In this document: in pieces, positions 7,084 through 15,723 of the stretch
How the letters are laid out: every line of letters begins with the position of its first letter
Position numbering within the stretch: the stretch's first letter is position 1
Assembly (NCBI GenBank): GCA_947627725.1
Contig: CANQXE010000007.1
Coordinates: forward strand, 1 to 64,000
Reading direction: 5' to 3'
From: an uncultured Clostridia bacterium
GTDB taxonomy: Bacteria > Bacillota > Clostridia > Oscillospirales > Acutalibacteraceae
Length of the DNA: 64,000 nt
Notes under the pieces: generated by a model
What the model was told of the DNA's origin: nothing
The model's database searches: none
Seen by the model: only the letters and a program-made list of their open reading frames with translations
Program-made: the position numbers and the translations under genes

Positions 7084-7806
7084 TTATTTTATATAAAGTC
7101 TCATAACCTGTTCTCTTGCCTTTGCCTCAAGTGAGTCGTCCAGGCTTGAAAGCTCTGATTTTCCGTATTTATTTTCAAGCGCCTTTGAGATTAGCAGGTC
7201 GGCAAGCTGAGGATTTTTCGGAAGAACAGGTCCGTGCGAATACGTACCGAAGGTATTTTTAAAACGAACGCCCTCCGTACCGTCCTCGCCGTTATTACCG
7301 AAGCCCTTAATCATTTTGCCGAGCGGCTCAACGCTCTTGCCGAGATATGTTCTGCCGCTGTGGTTTTCAAAGCCTACAACCTCAATACCCTCCTTGGTTT
7401 TATAGGCATAATTGCCTATCATACGCTCCTCCTTACCCTCTGTATAGAAATCGAGAGCGCCCATATATTCAAGCATTTTTCCGTCATAGGTTTTATAGTA
7501 TTTGCCGAGCATCTGGTATCCGCCGCAAATGGCAAGCATAACGGTACCGTTATGGATAGCTTTATGAATTTCAGTATCCTTTCCCCTTTTCAAATCGTCA
7601 AGCAGTACGTCCTGTTCAAAATCCTGACCGCCGCCGATAAAGAGTATATCATAGTTATCGGCATTAAAGTTTTTTCCCATTGTGACAGCGTCGGTATGAA
7701 CGTCAATTCCTCTTGCTTTCATTCTTTCTGTCAAGGCAATTATATTACCCCTGTCGCCGTAAAGATTAAGCATATCGGGGTAAAGGTGCGCAATTCTTAT
7801 TATCAT
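7084..7806 (-). CDS. gatD: Lipid II isoglutaminyl synthase, glutaminase subunit GatD
   Basis: GatD hydrolyses glutamine and passes ammonia to MurT, which amidates the D-Glu of lipid II. The 240-residue protein has the CobB/CobQ-type class I amidotransferase fold: IAHLYPDMLNLYGDRGNI at the start, the nucleophile Cys in MLAICGGYQMLG, and a catalytic His in GTYSHGPVL. I choose the ATG at 7806 because it forms an ATGA overlap with the murT stop and has AAGGAG 8 nt upstream; a TTG at 7812 is less likely. The murT-gatD pair is the conserved order in Firmicutes with amidated peptidoglycan. Transcription ends at the shared hairpin at 7006–7042. Confidence 0.95.
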   Translation of the reverse strand: MIIRIAHLYPDMLNLYGDRGNIIALTERMKARGIDVHTDAVTMGKNFNADNYDILFIGGGQDFEQDVLLDDLKRGKDTEIHKAIHNGTVMLAICGGYQMLGKYYKTYDGKMLEYMGALDFYTEGKEERMIGNYAYKTKEGIEVVGFENHSGRTYLGKSVEPLGKMIKGFGNNGEDGTEGVRFKNTFGTYSHGPVLPKNPQLADLLISKALENKYGKSELSSLDDSLEAKAREQVMRLYIK

Positions 7807-9173
7807 TCCCAAAACTCCTTACCTCCTAATCTTTTAGCTATAACAGGGCGCATTGTCATCATTGAGGTATATGTCGGAACGATATAGACGTCCCTGTTCC
7901 GGCTTGTCGCGATATCAACAAGCCTGTCATAGTCCTCGTTTTCAATAACCTTGATTTCTCTGCCGCCTGTTCCCTCATATTTAACCCGTATCGCCATATC
8001 ATAGCAACGCTTGCCTGAAACATAGATTTCCCTGACATTGCTCTTTTTGAATATTGAGTTAAAATCAACATCCCATATCCAGCTTACGTCACGACCGTCG
8101 GCAGCGTTATCATTAAGAGAAATAATAAGCGTAAAATCGTCCTCTATTGATGAAAGAAAGCTCATTGTCTGGCTGAAACCCGCGGGGTTTTTAACAAGAA
8201 TTATATTGATTTTGTTATCTCCGCTCTCAAACTGCTCCATTCTGCCGAAAGCGCCGTTAAATTTTTCAAGCGCCTTATAGATAGTAGTATTATCAAGCCC
8301 GAGCGCCGATAACGCCGACGAACAGCCGATTGCGTTATAGATATTATAAGTACCGCCGATATTGATTTTCGTAATATTCTTATCATTATTAAATTGTGTA
8401 ACAACTATTGAGTAATTCGGTTTTAACTCCTCAACCGATATAACGGCAAAATCGGGATTTACTCGTCTGTAACCGCACTCACTGCATTCAAAACCGCCGA
8501 GATGTCCGTATGTATGATATGAATACTTATACTCGTGCTTGCAGAATATGCAGTATTTTGCGTCCGAAATTTCAGGCTCCTTTGCGTTTTTATCAAAAGG
8601 AGTATTTACGCCGTATGTTATAATTTTATTCGGAATTTCCTTTGACATTGAATAGGTAAGAGAACAGTCGGCATTAAGGCAGACGACAGATTCGGGAAGA
8701 TTTTTGATTGACTCCTTAATTGCGTTAAGGGTATGCGTTACCTCGCCGTACCTGTCAAGCTGGTCACGGAAAACATTTGTAACAAGCACAACATCAGCCC
8801 GTATATATCTTGACACCTCTCTGAAAGCGTTTTCGTCACATTCAACAATTGCGTATTCCTTTTTATTTCTGCCCGTTATTGTTGAATTCATAATAAATGA
8901 GGCGGTTATTCCCGTAATAAGATTTGCGCCGGATTTGTTAATAAAATACGTTTTTCCCGCCGTTTTAAGTCCCTCTTCAATTATACGGCAGGAGGTGGTT
9001 TTTCCGTTTGTGCCGGTTACAATAATGACCTTAACATTTTTTGAAAGGTCATTCAGAACATTTCTTTTAACTCTTATTGCCACTCTGCCCGGAAGGGTCG
9101 TGGCTCCCCTGCCCATTTTCTGCAAAATGAATGTTACAAGTCTACATACGAGGCAGCTTAAAAATACTCTCAC
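7803..9173 (-). CDS. murT: Lipid II isoglutaminyl synthase, Mur ligase-like subunit MurT
   Basis: MurT activates the alpha-carboxylate of D-Glu in lipid II with ATP and joins the ammonia from GatD. The 456 residues follow the Mur ligase plan: an N-terminal P-loop IIVTGTNGKTTSCRII, a central domain with ECDENAFREV, and a four-Cys zinc ribbon (CIFC…CSECGY) that distinguishes MurT from MurE-type ligases, then the DUF1727 C-terminal region. The likely start is GTG at 9173 with GAGGA about 9 nt upstream. It overlaps gatD by 4 nt. The enzyme works at the cytoplasmic face of the membrane. Confidence 0.95.
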   Translation of the reverse strand: MRVFLSCLVCRLVTFILQKMGRGATTLPGRVAIRVKRNVLNDLSKNVKVIIVTGTNGKTTSCRIIEEGLKTAGKTYFINKSGANLITGITASFIMNSTITGRNKKEYAIVECDENAFREVSRYIRADVVLVTNVFRDQLDRYGEVTHTLNAIKESIKNLPESVVCLNADCSLTYSMSKEIPNKIITYGVNTPFDKNAKEPEISDAKYCIFCKHEYKYSYHTYGHLGGFECSECGYRRVNPDFAVISVEELKPNYSIVVTQFNNDKNITKINIGGTYNIYNAIGCSSALSALGLDNTTIYKALEKFNGAFGRMEQFESGDNKINIILVKNPAGFSQTMSFLSSIEDDFTLIISLNDNAADGRDVSWIWDVDFNSIFKKSNVREIYVSGKRCYDMAIRVKYEGTGGREIKVIENEDYDRLVDIATSRNRDVYIVPTYTSMMTMRPVIAKRLGGKEFWE

Positions 9174-9328
9174 TTAATCACATCCTCAAAATAATCTATA
9201 GTATTTCCAAATCAAATTTATAACATTTTAATTTTAAACTAAGCGGAGATTTAAGTCAACATCAATAATATTAAATTAATGTTTTTTTCAAGGCTTATTT
9301 ATGCTACAATATGAGCGGAGATGATACT

Positions 9329-10096
9329 ATGCTTGATAAAATAACTGATATAGTAAGAAAAGCGGGAGATATTTATAAAAGCGCGGGAAAAGATCTCGGC
9401 ATAGAAGATAAGGGTTCTTCCGTAAACCTTGTAACAAAATACGACAAAATAATACAGGATTTTCTGTTTGACGAGTTGAAAAAGCTTGTACCCGACTGCA
9501 AATTTCTCGGCGAAGAGGGCGAAGGCAATAAAAGACTGACGGACGGTTACTGCTTTATTATCGACCCTATTGACGGAACTACCAATTTTATTAAAGGCTA
9601 CCAGCACAGCGCAATCAGCGTAGGTCTTGCAAAGGATAAGGAAATAATTATGGGCGTTGTTTTTGACCCTGATTTAAACAATATGTTCTATGCGGAAAAG
9701 GGCAAAGGCGCTTTCCTTAACGGCAATCCCATTCACGTTTCCGACTGCTCAATAGATAAAAGTCTTGTTTTGTTCGGCACCTGCCCTTATGAACACGAGC
9801 TTGCGCACAAGACCTTTGAGCTTACAGAAAAAATTTTTTATAAGGCGGTTGAAGTAAGGCGCGGCGGCTCGGCTGCGCTTGACATCTGCTATGTCGCGTC
9901 GGGTAAGGCAGACCTTTATTATGAAATGATACTCCGTCCGTGGGACTGGGCAGGAGCGTCACTGATTTTAAAGGAAGCGGGCGGCGAGGCTTATACATTT
10001 GAAAAAGAGCCGCTTGACACAGATAAAATAACCTCATTTGTGTGCGGAAACAAAAACAGCCTGAGGGATTTTTATGAAATACTACAGTCTGAATAA
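9329..10096 (+). CDS. Inositol monophosphatase family phosphatase
   Basis: A 255-residue Mg2+-dependent sugar/polyol phosphatase of the IMPase/FBPase/CysQ superfamily. The metal-site motifs are in order: LGEEGEG, then IDPIDGTTNFIKGY, and the C-terminal WDWAGASLILKEAGG. The first in-frame ATG is at 9311, but GCGGAG lies at a proper distance only for the ATG at 9329, which I use. Substrate cannot be read from sequence: inositol phosphate, 3'-phosphoadenosine phosphate and fructose bisphosphate are all possible for this family. A TACAAT box at 9305–9310 may be a -10 element but would leave almost no leader. It overlaps the next gene by 23 nt, suggesting coupling. Confidence 0.9.
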   Translation: MLDKITDIVRKAGDIYKSAGKDLGIEDKGSSVNLVTKYDKIIQDFLFDELKKLVPDCKFLGEEGEGNKRLTDGYCFIIDPIDGTTNFIKGYQHSAISVGLAKDKEIIMGVVFDPDLNNMFYAEKGKGAFLNGNPIHVSDCSIDKSLVLFGTCPYEHELAHKTFELTEKIFYKAVEVRRGGSAALDICYVASGKADLYYEMILRPWDWAGASLILKEAGGEAYTFEKEPLDTDKITSFVCGNKNSLRDFYEILQSE

Positions 10097-10949
10097 TTAT
10101 TTGAGAGATACATTTGGTGAAAAGGTTTACAAGCTGAGTCTTAACGCAGGGTTTACCTGCCCTAACCGTGACGGAACAATTGACACAAGAGGCTGTATTT
10201 TCTGTTCAAAAGGCGGAAGCGGTGAATTTGCCGAAAATCCTGACCTGTCAATCACAGAGCAAATTGAAAAGGCGAAAGAAAAAGTATCAGGTAAAATAAA
10301 AAACGGTAAATATATTGCATATTTTCAGCCCTTTACAAATACATATGCGCCTGTGGAAATTTTGAGAGAAAAATTTTATGAGGCTATAAACCATAAGGAT
10401 ATCGTTGCGCTTTCCATAGCGACAAGACCAGATTGCCTGGGAAATGATGTACTGTCACTGCTTGACAAGCTTAACAAAATCAAGCCTGTTTTTGTTGAAC
10501 TGGGGTTACAGACCATTCACGAAAAAAGCGCGGAGTATATCAGAAGAGGCTACCGTCTTGATGCATATGACCGCGCTGTAACAGAATTGAAAAAAATCGG
10601 CGTCAACACCGTAGTTCACATTATACTTGGTCTGCCAGGAGAAACAAAAAAAGATATGCTTGAAACGGTCAAATATGTCTGCCAAAGCGGTATTGACGGA
10701 ATTAAACTTCAGCTTTTGCACGTGCTGAAAAACACTGACCTTGAAGCGGATTACAAAGCAGGTAAATTCAAGACATTGGAATTTGACGAATATATTGATA
10801 TCATCAAGGATTGTGTTGACATAATTCCTAAAAACATTGTTATTCACAGGCTTACAGGCGACGGCGCAAAAAAGAATTTAATAGCGCCGCTCTGGTCGGC
10901 AGACAAGAAAAAAGTAATTAACGCAATAAACAAAGCACTTGGCGGATAA
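10074..10949 (+). CDS. Radical SAM protein, TIGR01212 (YtqA/YhcC-like) family
   Basis: A 291-residue radical SAM enzyme whose iron-sulfur cysteines lie in an expanded motif near the N-terminus: FTCPNRDGTIDTRGCIFCS, where the first Cys is separated by a long insert from C-x-x-C, as in this family. Further family marks are YFQPFTNTYAP, LSIATRPDCLG, VELGLQTIHE and VVHIILGLPGET. The biochemical role of this family is not settled as far as I know. The ATG at 10074 lies within the end of the phosphatase gene with GAGGGA upstream. A terminator hairpin overlaps the stop codon. Confidence 0.92.
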   Translation: MKYYSLNNYLRDTFGEKVYKLSLNAGFTCPNRDGTIDTRGCIFCSKGGSGEFAENPDLSITEQIEKAKEKVSGKIKNGKYIAYFQPFTNTYAPVEILREKFYEAINHKDIVALSIATRPDCLGNDVLSLLDKLNKIKPVFVELGLQTIHEKSAEYIRRGYRLDAYDRAVTELKKIGVNTVVHIILGLPGETKKDMLETVKYVCQSGIDGIKLQLLHVLKNTDLEADYKAGKFKTLEFDEYIDIIKDCVDIIPKNIVIHRLTGDGAKKNLIAPLWSADKKKVINAINKALGG

Positions 10950-10970
10950 CCAAGTGCTTTGCATTATTTA
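10931..10970. terminator. Terminator overlapping the end of the radical SAM gene
   Basis: CAAAGCACTTGG (10931–10942) pairs perfectly with CCAAGTGCTTTG (10950–10961) around CGGATAA, with the T-rich CATTATTTAT on the plus side. The left arm contains the last codons. It could also serve the convergent fucosidase gene, although its minus-side T-run is weak. Confidence 0.82.
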
Positions 10971-11040
10971 TGTATTATTTTTGAATTTATAAATATACAT
11001 ATTTGTGATTTATAAAGCACGTTTTTTAGGCGTGTCGATT

Positions 11041-12423
11041 TTATTCATAAAAACCTATTGATTTTATGATGGGGTTGCTTCTTGACTGGCGGATAACAAG
11101 GCATGCGCCGATACACTTTTTTCCTTTTACAGGAATAATTTTTTTAGAGCCGATTGCCGTACCGTTATAAACGCGTTTATATTTACCGTTCGGCTTTTTA
11201 ATAAACAGGTCAAATGACTCAATTCTCTGGCTATAGCTAATATCCTCGCTTATTACCGCATACTTCATTTTTTTGACGCTGTCAAAATTGTACTCTATGT
11301 ACCCGTTATTCTTTGTAAGTCTGCCGAGCTCCTGAACAATTATCGGCGATTCGGTTACCGAATTTATCATTTTTCCGAAAGCTTTGAGCGCTCTGGCATC
11401 CTTTCTGTGAATAACGCCCTTATCTGACGGAGGGACATTCAGGAGAAGAGTACAGTTATTGCCGACTGAATCAAGATAAATTTCAAAGAGCTTTTTAGGC
11501 GACTTAACCGTTTTGTTTTCGTCCTCTGAATAAAACCAGCCCTTCCGTATTGAGACGTCAACCTCGGCAGGATACCAGCACAAAAAAGCATTTTTTTCAA
11601 GAATTTTTCTTGAGCCGAGATCTTCGTCAGTCTGTTTATATTGCTGGAGTGACGAAGCCTGCGATTCATCGTGCTGGCTGTCCTTAATTACTCTTTCGGA
11701 TTCTCTTAATGAACACGGCACGACAGAGTATTCCGTCTTACGGCTTTTTCCTCCCTCGTTGCCTACCCATCGGATATCAGGTCCGCATATGGCGATATTT
11801 GCTTTTGGCTGTAATTTGCGAACAAGGTCAAAATATCTGTTCCAGTCATATTCAAATTTGACTGCATTTGAACCTTTTGCCCCGTCAAACCAGACCTCAA
11901 AAATTTCTCCGTAATTTGTCAGAAGCTCTGTAAGCTGATTGCAGAAATAATCGTTATAAGCGTCCGTACCATAGCGCTTATCGTGCATATCCCAAGGGGA
12001 CAGATAAACGCCGAAATCAAGCCCCTGCCGTCTGCACTCATCGGAAAGCATTTTAACGATATCGCCTTTAAAGGCTGAGTTTTTTACGGAAAAATCCGTA
12101 TATTTACTCTCCCAAAGGCAAAATCCGTCGTGATGCTTGCAGGTCAATATAATACCTGTTGCTCCGCTTGATTTAATAACTGACACCCACTGCTTTACAT
12201 TGACAGACTTAATAGTGAAATCGTCTGCGGTTTCTAAGCCTGACCCCCATTCCCTGGCGGTTGCGGTATTCATACCGAAGTGTATAAAGCAGTAATAAGG
12301 CTTTTCCGCAAGTCTGAGTTGATTTTCATTCGGTACAACCGATATGTATCGCTCTACCTCATTGCTGTTAAGCTGATAGCCGTTGTTTTTATTTGTCCAG
12401 TTTTCATCAAATTTAGTTTTCAT
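11041..12423 (-). CDS. Alpha-L-fucosidase, glycoside hydrolase family 29
   Basis: A 460-residue retaining fucosidase. Motifs in order are YYCFIHFGMNTATAREWG, the substrate-binding TCKHHDGFCLW, FGVYLSPWD, and the nucleophile Asp180 in EIFEVWFDGAKG. A C-terminal beta-sandwich-like part follows. There is no signal peptide, so it acts in the cytoplasm on imported fucosylated glycans. It follows the GH38 gene by 21 nt, and AGGTG precedes the ATG at 12423. The pair suggests joint processing of mannose- and fucose-containing N-glycan pieces. No sugar transporter or regulator is next to it, and it sits at the tail of a housekeeping run. Confidence 0.93.
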   Translation of the reverse strand: MKTKFDENWTNKNNGYQLNSNEVERYISVVPNENQLRLAEKPYYCFIHFGMNTATAREWGSGLETADDFTIKSVNVKQWVSVIKSSGATGIILTCKHHDGFCLWESKYTDFSVKNSAFKGDIVKMLSDECRRQGLDFGVYLSPWDMHDKRYGTDAYNDYFCNQLTELLTNYGEIFEVWFDGAKGSNAVKFEYDWNRYFDLVRKLQPKANIAICGPDIRWVGNEGGKSRKTEYSVVPCSLRESERVIKDSQHDESQASSLQQYKQTDEDLGSRKILEKNAFLCWYPAEVDVSIRKGWFYSEDENKTVKSPKKLFEIYLDSVGNNCTLLLNVPPSDKGVIHRKDARALKAFGKMINSVTESPIIVQELGRLTKNNGYIEYNFDSVKKMKYAVISEDISYSQRIESFDLFIKKPNGKYKRVYNGTAIGSKKIIPVKGKKCIGACLVIRQSRSNPIIKSIGFYE

Positions 12424-12444
12424 AGCCGTTACACCTGCTAAAAA

Positions 12445-15400
12445 TCAGTGATTAACCGTCTCTATTGTTCTTGATGCAGTAGCGTGAGAGGTCTCTAATC
12501 TCTTGCCGTTTTTACCGTTATTATTGTGACGGATAAAGTCATCCTTATCGCCGAGATTCCAAACGCATTTATTCCATATATACTGTAATTTTTCCTTAAA
12601 GTTCATAGAAAAAGTACACGGTCTGTTGTTCTCAATCTCATCATATGCGGGAGTTGCAAGAGATGAGCTTATACCGCAAAGCTCTGCCGCGGATATAATG
12701 ACAATTTTATCATCAACAGGCAGCATTACATTTTCCGCGTCCTTAACATCAAGCTGTACAATATAGAAATAGAGTCCCTTCGCAAAAGCATCATTACCGT
12801 CCTTATGGCTGTGAGTTGCCTCGTATCCGAGCCTGCCCGATTTTATATACGCCGTTTCCTCAAAATCATATAAATCCCAGCGGGCAAAGCTTTCAAAGCA
12901 GGAATTGACGTTGACATTAACACGCTTATCGTCAACAAGAAATTCCGCGTTTCTGTCACCGTCAAGCGAAGCACAAAGGAAAACAAGCCTATCCGCATTA
13001 TCGGAGATTTGGATACTCTGACCGTTTGCGGTTAAAGCGTTTTTACCGTCCTTATTAATCATGAACTCAGCGCCGTATGATTTGATTTTATCGGGAATAA
13101 TCTCATAAGGAATTGTGAACTCAAAATCGGCGGTTTCGCCCTGCTTTGTAATAATGCTCTTATTGTAATCAAGGCTGACAGGTGATGATTGAACCTTTTC
13201 AGCCTTAACCGACGATGCTTTCAGCTTAAGCGCAAAGCTTTTAATCTCATATGGTTTAAAGGACGTTACAAGACTGCCGTTTTCAGCTATGGCTTCGCCC
13301 TTGTATTCCTCGCTTGCATATATTTCGCGCGCAAATTCGACGCCCTCACCGAGAGTAAGCCTGAAGCTGTCAACCTCTTTGCCTGTGCCTTCGTTGAGAC
13401 GTACCACAATTTCATCGCTGTCCTCCGCCTTTTTTATCGCACGGATAATTACATCGTTTGATGAAACATTCCCGAATGAGTATTCGGTTTTGAGCGCACC
13501 CTGATGCTTTGACGATACATATGCCGTCATAGGCGTGATAAACTGCCTTGCCTCAAGCTGTGTTTGAGCGCCGACCTCACCGCTGTGACTGAAAATTGCA
13601 TATGAATATCTGTTAAGTCCCAAATCCATAAATGACTGCATTGAGTCAATTCTGTAATTTCTCTTCGGTGTATGCAGGACAGTCATTCTGAGAGTATTGT
13701 CCTTAAATTTATCCCAGCCGTATTTGCACTCGCTTATAACGGAAACACCGAAATCACCGCTTTTGTCAGTAATATCCGCCCATTTCTGCGCAGGCACCTC
13801 GAAAAGCTTTTCGCTCATATTTTCACGTTTTATTGCGCCCAGCCCCAAATCGAATGTTGCCTTATCATTTTCACACGTAAAGGCAAACTTATTTTTTGCC
13901 ATCGTGCGAAGCGACTGCCATTCAATCTCGCTGTAAACCTCAACAACATTTGAACCGTCGGTAAGAGCGACAATATTTGTAAAGGTGCTTCGCTTATCCT
14001 GTTGAATTACCTTAAAAGCAACTCTTGCGGGACCCTGCTCAAGCACGGTAATCGTTACAAGCTTGGGTATTCTGTCCGCCTCTTTATTTGCCTCATTATA
14101 ATTCATTTCCCACGCAGGCCATTCCTTAGAGCCTGTATAGTTAAATAATCCGAGAGAAATCGGCTCCTTCAAAAGCTCTCTCTCGTCAAGCTCCTTGTCA
14201 AGAATCGAGGTAATGTTTCCGCGTCTGTTGAGTGTTACAATATATTTTTGGTTTTCCATTACATTATCTGTATTGATGAAAATATCACTCTTTACACAGC
14301 AGGGTCTGTCGCTCGGTCTGAAATCGTATATTCTTGTGCCAAGGCTTTTGACATCCGCAATAAATACTACCTCAAGAGTACCGTTTTCAAGAGTATTTAC
14401 CTGTGATTTAACCTCCCTGCCATTATCATCATAAACACGTACATACGGCTGCGAAAGCCCATTAAGTCTGACGGTAACCGCACCGTGTCTCTGTGCCTCA
14501 ACAGGGTTATATACCATAACGGGAATCCCTGAGCAGAAGTCTGTTTTCATAAGATTTGAAACGGAAGAAACCGCTGCGTCAAGCTCATTAGTAAACTGAT
14601 TCATTGACATTGCAAGGTCATTCCATGAACGTCTGTAAACACGCTGACATGATGTACCGGGAATATCATCGTGAAACTGATGCGCGATAACCCTTTTCCA
14701 TGAGCGGTTTATGCTCTCCTGATTATACTCCGCAGTACCGAGATATGAAGCCATAACCGAGCCTCTTTCGGTTATATCCGCAAGCTCCTCGCATCTTCTG
14801 TTCCAGCGCTTGCCGACAGCACGCGACGTATATCCGCCGACCGCATGATTCTGCATAACGAGCTCGGTTTTCCATACAGGGAGCTTATCCTTTTGCTCTT
14901 GTGTGAATGTTTCATCAATGTCATGATAGATTTTATCAGCGGCGGCAGCTACCACTTCAATATCACTGCTGTCATTCTTTTTGATTTCCTCTTCAACAAA
15001 TTTAACGCTTGCCTCTTCAGGCGCACCTCCTCTGTCACCTATACCGTGGAAAATATAGGTCCAGTCCAAATCGTACTTTTCATTTTCCTTTAATTTATTC
15101 AATACGAAATCCCAGTCGCGCAGCTTAGTGAGCGTATAGTAATAGTCGTGGGGGTTACAGCTTGCATATATCTCCTCACCGTCAACACCCTGCCACCTGC
15201 CGATGTCAAACGGTATGCCGTATGCACTGCCCCACGCGAGCTTTTGAGTGGTAAAGCCCATAAGATTGGCATGGCGGGCAATGCTTGGGAGCGCCCAGCC
15301 GAAACCGAAGCAGTCGGGCAAATAGATATCAACCGAACGCTTTTTGAAGGTTTTATCAAAATAGGAGTTTCCGAAAAGAATATTTCTGAAAAGAGCCTCA

Positions 15401-15693
15401 GGCGAAGGAACATTGACATCTCCGTTTTCAAAAGCGGAACCGCAGACATTCCATCGTCCTGCCTTGACATACTCCTTCATTTTTTCAAAGAGCTTTGGAT
15501 AATACTCCTCCATAAGCTCATATCTGTATGCCCCCTCAAAGGAGAAAGTATATGTGGGATATTTTTCAAACAGTTTAAAATTATCTACCAGAGTATTGTA
15601 GATATACTTGCTTATGGTTTCCTCAAAATCCCAGCTCCATACGGTGTCAAGATGCGAAGTTGCGACAGTATATATTTTCTTTTTATCAGACAT
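12445..15693 (-). CDS. Alpha-mannosidase, glycoside hydrolase family 38
   Basis: A 1,082-residue Zn-dependent retaining alpha-mannosidase. The N-terminal catalytic domain shows the metal ligands in ATSHLDTVWSWD (His14, Asp16), the nucleophile Asp127 in IYLPDCFGFGWALPS, and the His/Asp pair in AHQFHDDIPGTS; a middle helical domain and large C-terminal beta domains follow. No signal peptide is present, so it is cytoplasmic. I use the ATG at 15693, which has GAGGA 8 nt upstream; an in-frame TTG at 15708 overlaps that ribosome site. It lies 30 nt after leuS with no clear terminator between, so at least part of its transcription may come from the core operon. Linkage specificity cannot be read from sequence. 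Confidence 0.93.
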   Translation of the reverse strand: MSDKKKIYTVATSHLDTVWSWDFEETISKYIYNTLVDNFKLFEKYPTYTFSFEGAYRYELMEEYYPKLFEKMKEYVKAGRWNVCGSAFENGDVNVPSPEALFRNILFGNSYFDKTFKKRSVDIYLPDCFGFGWALPSIARHANLMGFTTQKLAWGSAYGIPFDIGRWQGVDGEEIYASCNPHDYYYTLTKLRDWDFVLNKLKENEKYDLDWTYIFHGIGDRGGAPEEASVKFVEEEIKKNDSSDIEVVAAAADKIYHDIDETFTQEQKDKLPVWKTELVMQNHAVGGYTSRAVGKRWNRRCEELADITERGSVMASYLGTAEYNQESINRSWKRVIAHQFHDDIPGTSCQRVYRRSWNDLAMSMNQFTNELDAAVSSVSNLMKTDFCSGIPVMVYNPVEAQRHGAVTVRLNGLSQPYVRVYDDNGREVKSQVNTLENGTLEVVFIADVKSLGTRIYDFRPSDRPCCVKSDIFINTDNVMENQKYIVTLNRRGNITSILDKELDERELLKEPISLGLFNYTGSKEWPAWEMNYNEANKEADRIPKLVTITVLEQGPARVAFKVIQQDKRSTFTNIVALTDGSNVVEVYSEIEWQSLRTMAKNKFAFTCENDKATFDLGLGAIKRENMSEKLFEVPAQKWADITDKSGDFGVSVISECKYGWDKFKDNTLRMTVLHTPKRNYRIDSMQSFMDLGLNRYSYAIFSHSGEVGAQTQLEARQFITPMTAYVSSKHQGALKTEYSFGNVSSNDVIIRAIKKAEDSDEIVVRLNEGTGKEVDSFRLTLGEGVEFAREIYASEEYKGEAIAENGSLVTSFKPYEIKSFALKLKASSVKAEKVQSSPVSLDYNKSIITKQGETADFEFTIPYEIIPDKIKSYGAEFMINKDGKNALTANGQSIQISDNADRLVFLCASLDGDRNAEFLVDDKRVNVNVNSCFESFARWDLYDFEETAYIKSGRLGYEATHSHKDGNDAFAKGLYFYIVQLDVKDAENVMLPVDDKIVIISAAELCGISSSLATPAYDEIENNRPCTFSMNFKEKLQYIWNKCVWNLGDKDDFIRHNNNGKNGKRLETSHATASRTIETVNH

Positions 15694-15723
15694 ATGCGTA
15701 ATCCTCAATCAGTTAGTTTTTTG

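Noticed and set aside
7234-7887. Plus-strand 217-codon frame opposite gatD
   Set aside because: Antisense to a conserved gene with clear motifs; no Shine-Dalgarno site.
9282-9310. Promoter for the inositol-monophosphatase-like gene with -10 TACAAT
   Set aside because: No acceptable -35 box at 16–18 nt, and the start point would fall inside the ribosome-binding site.
10990-11036. Short CACG…CGTG hairpin after the fucosidase gene, sharing CACGCCTAAAAAA with the region near 49100
   Set aside because: Stem is only about four base pairs and the shared string is mostly an A-run; too little for a terminator or repeat call.
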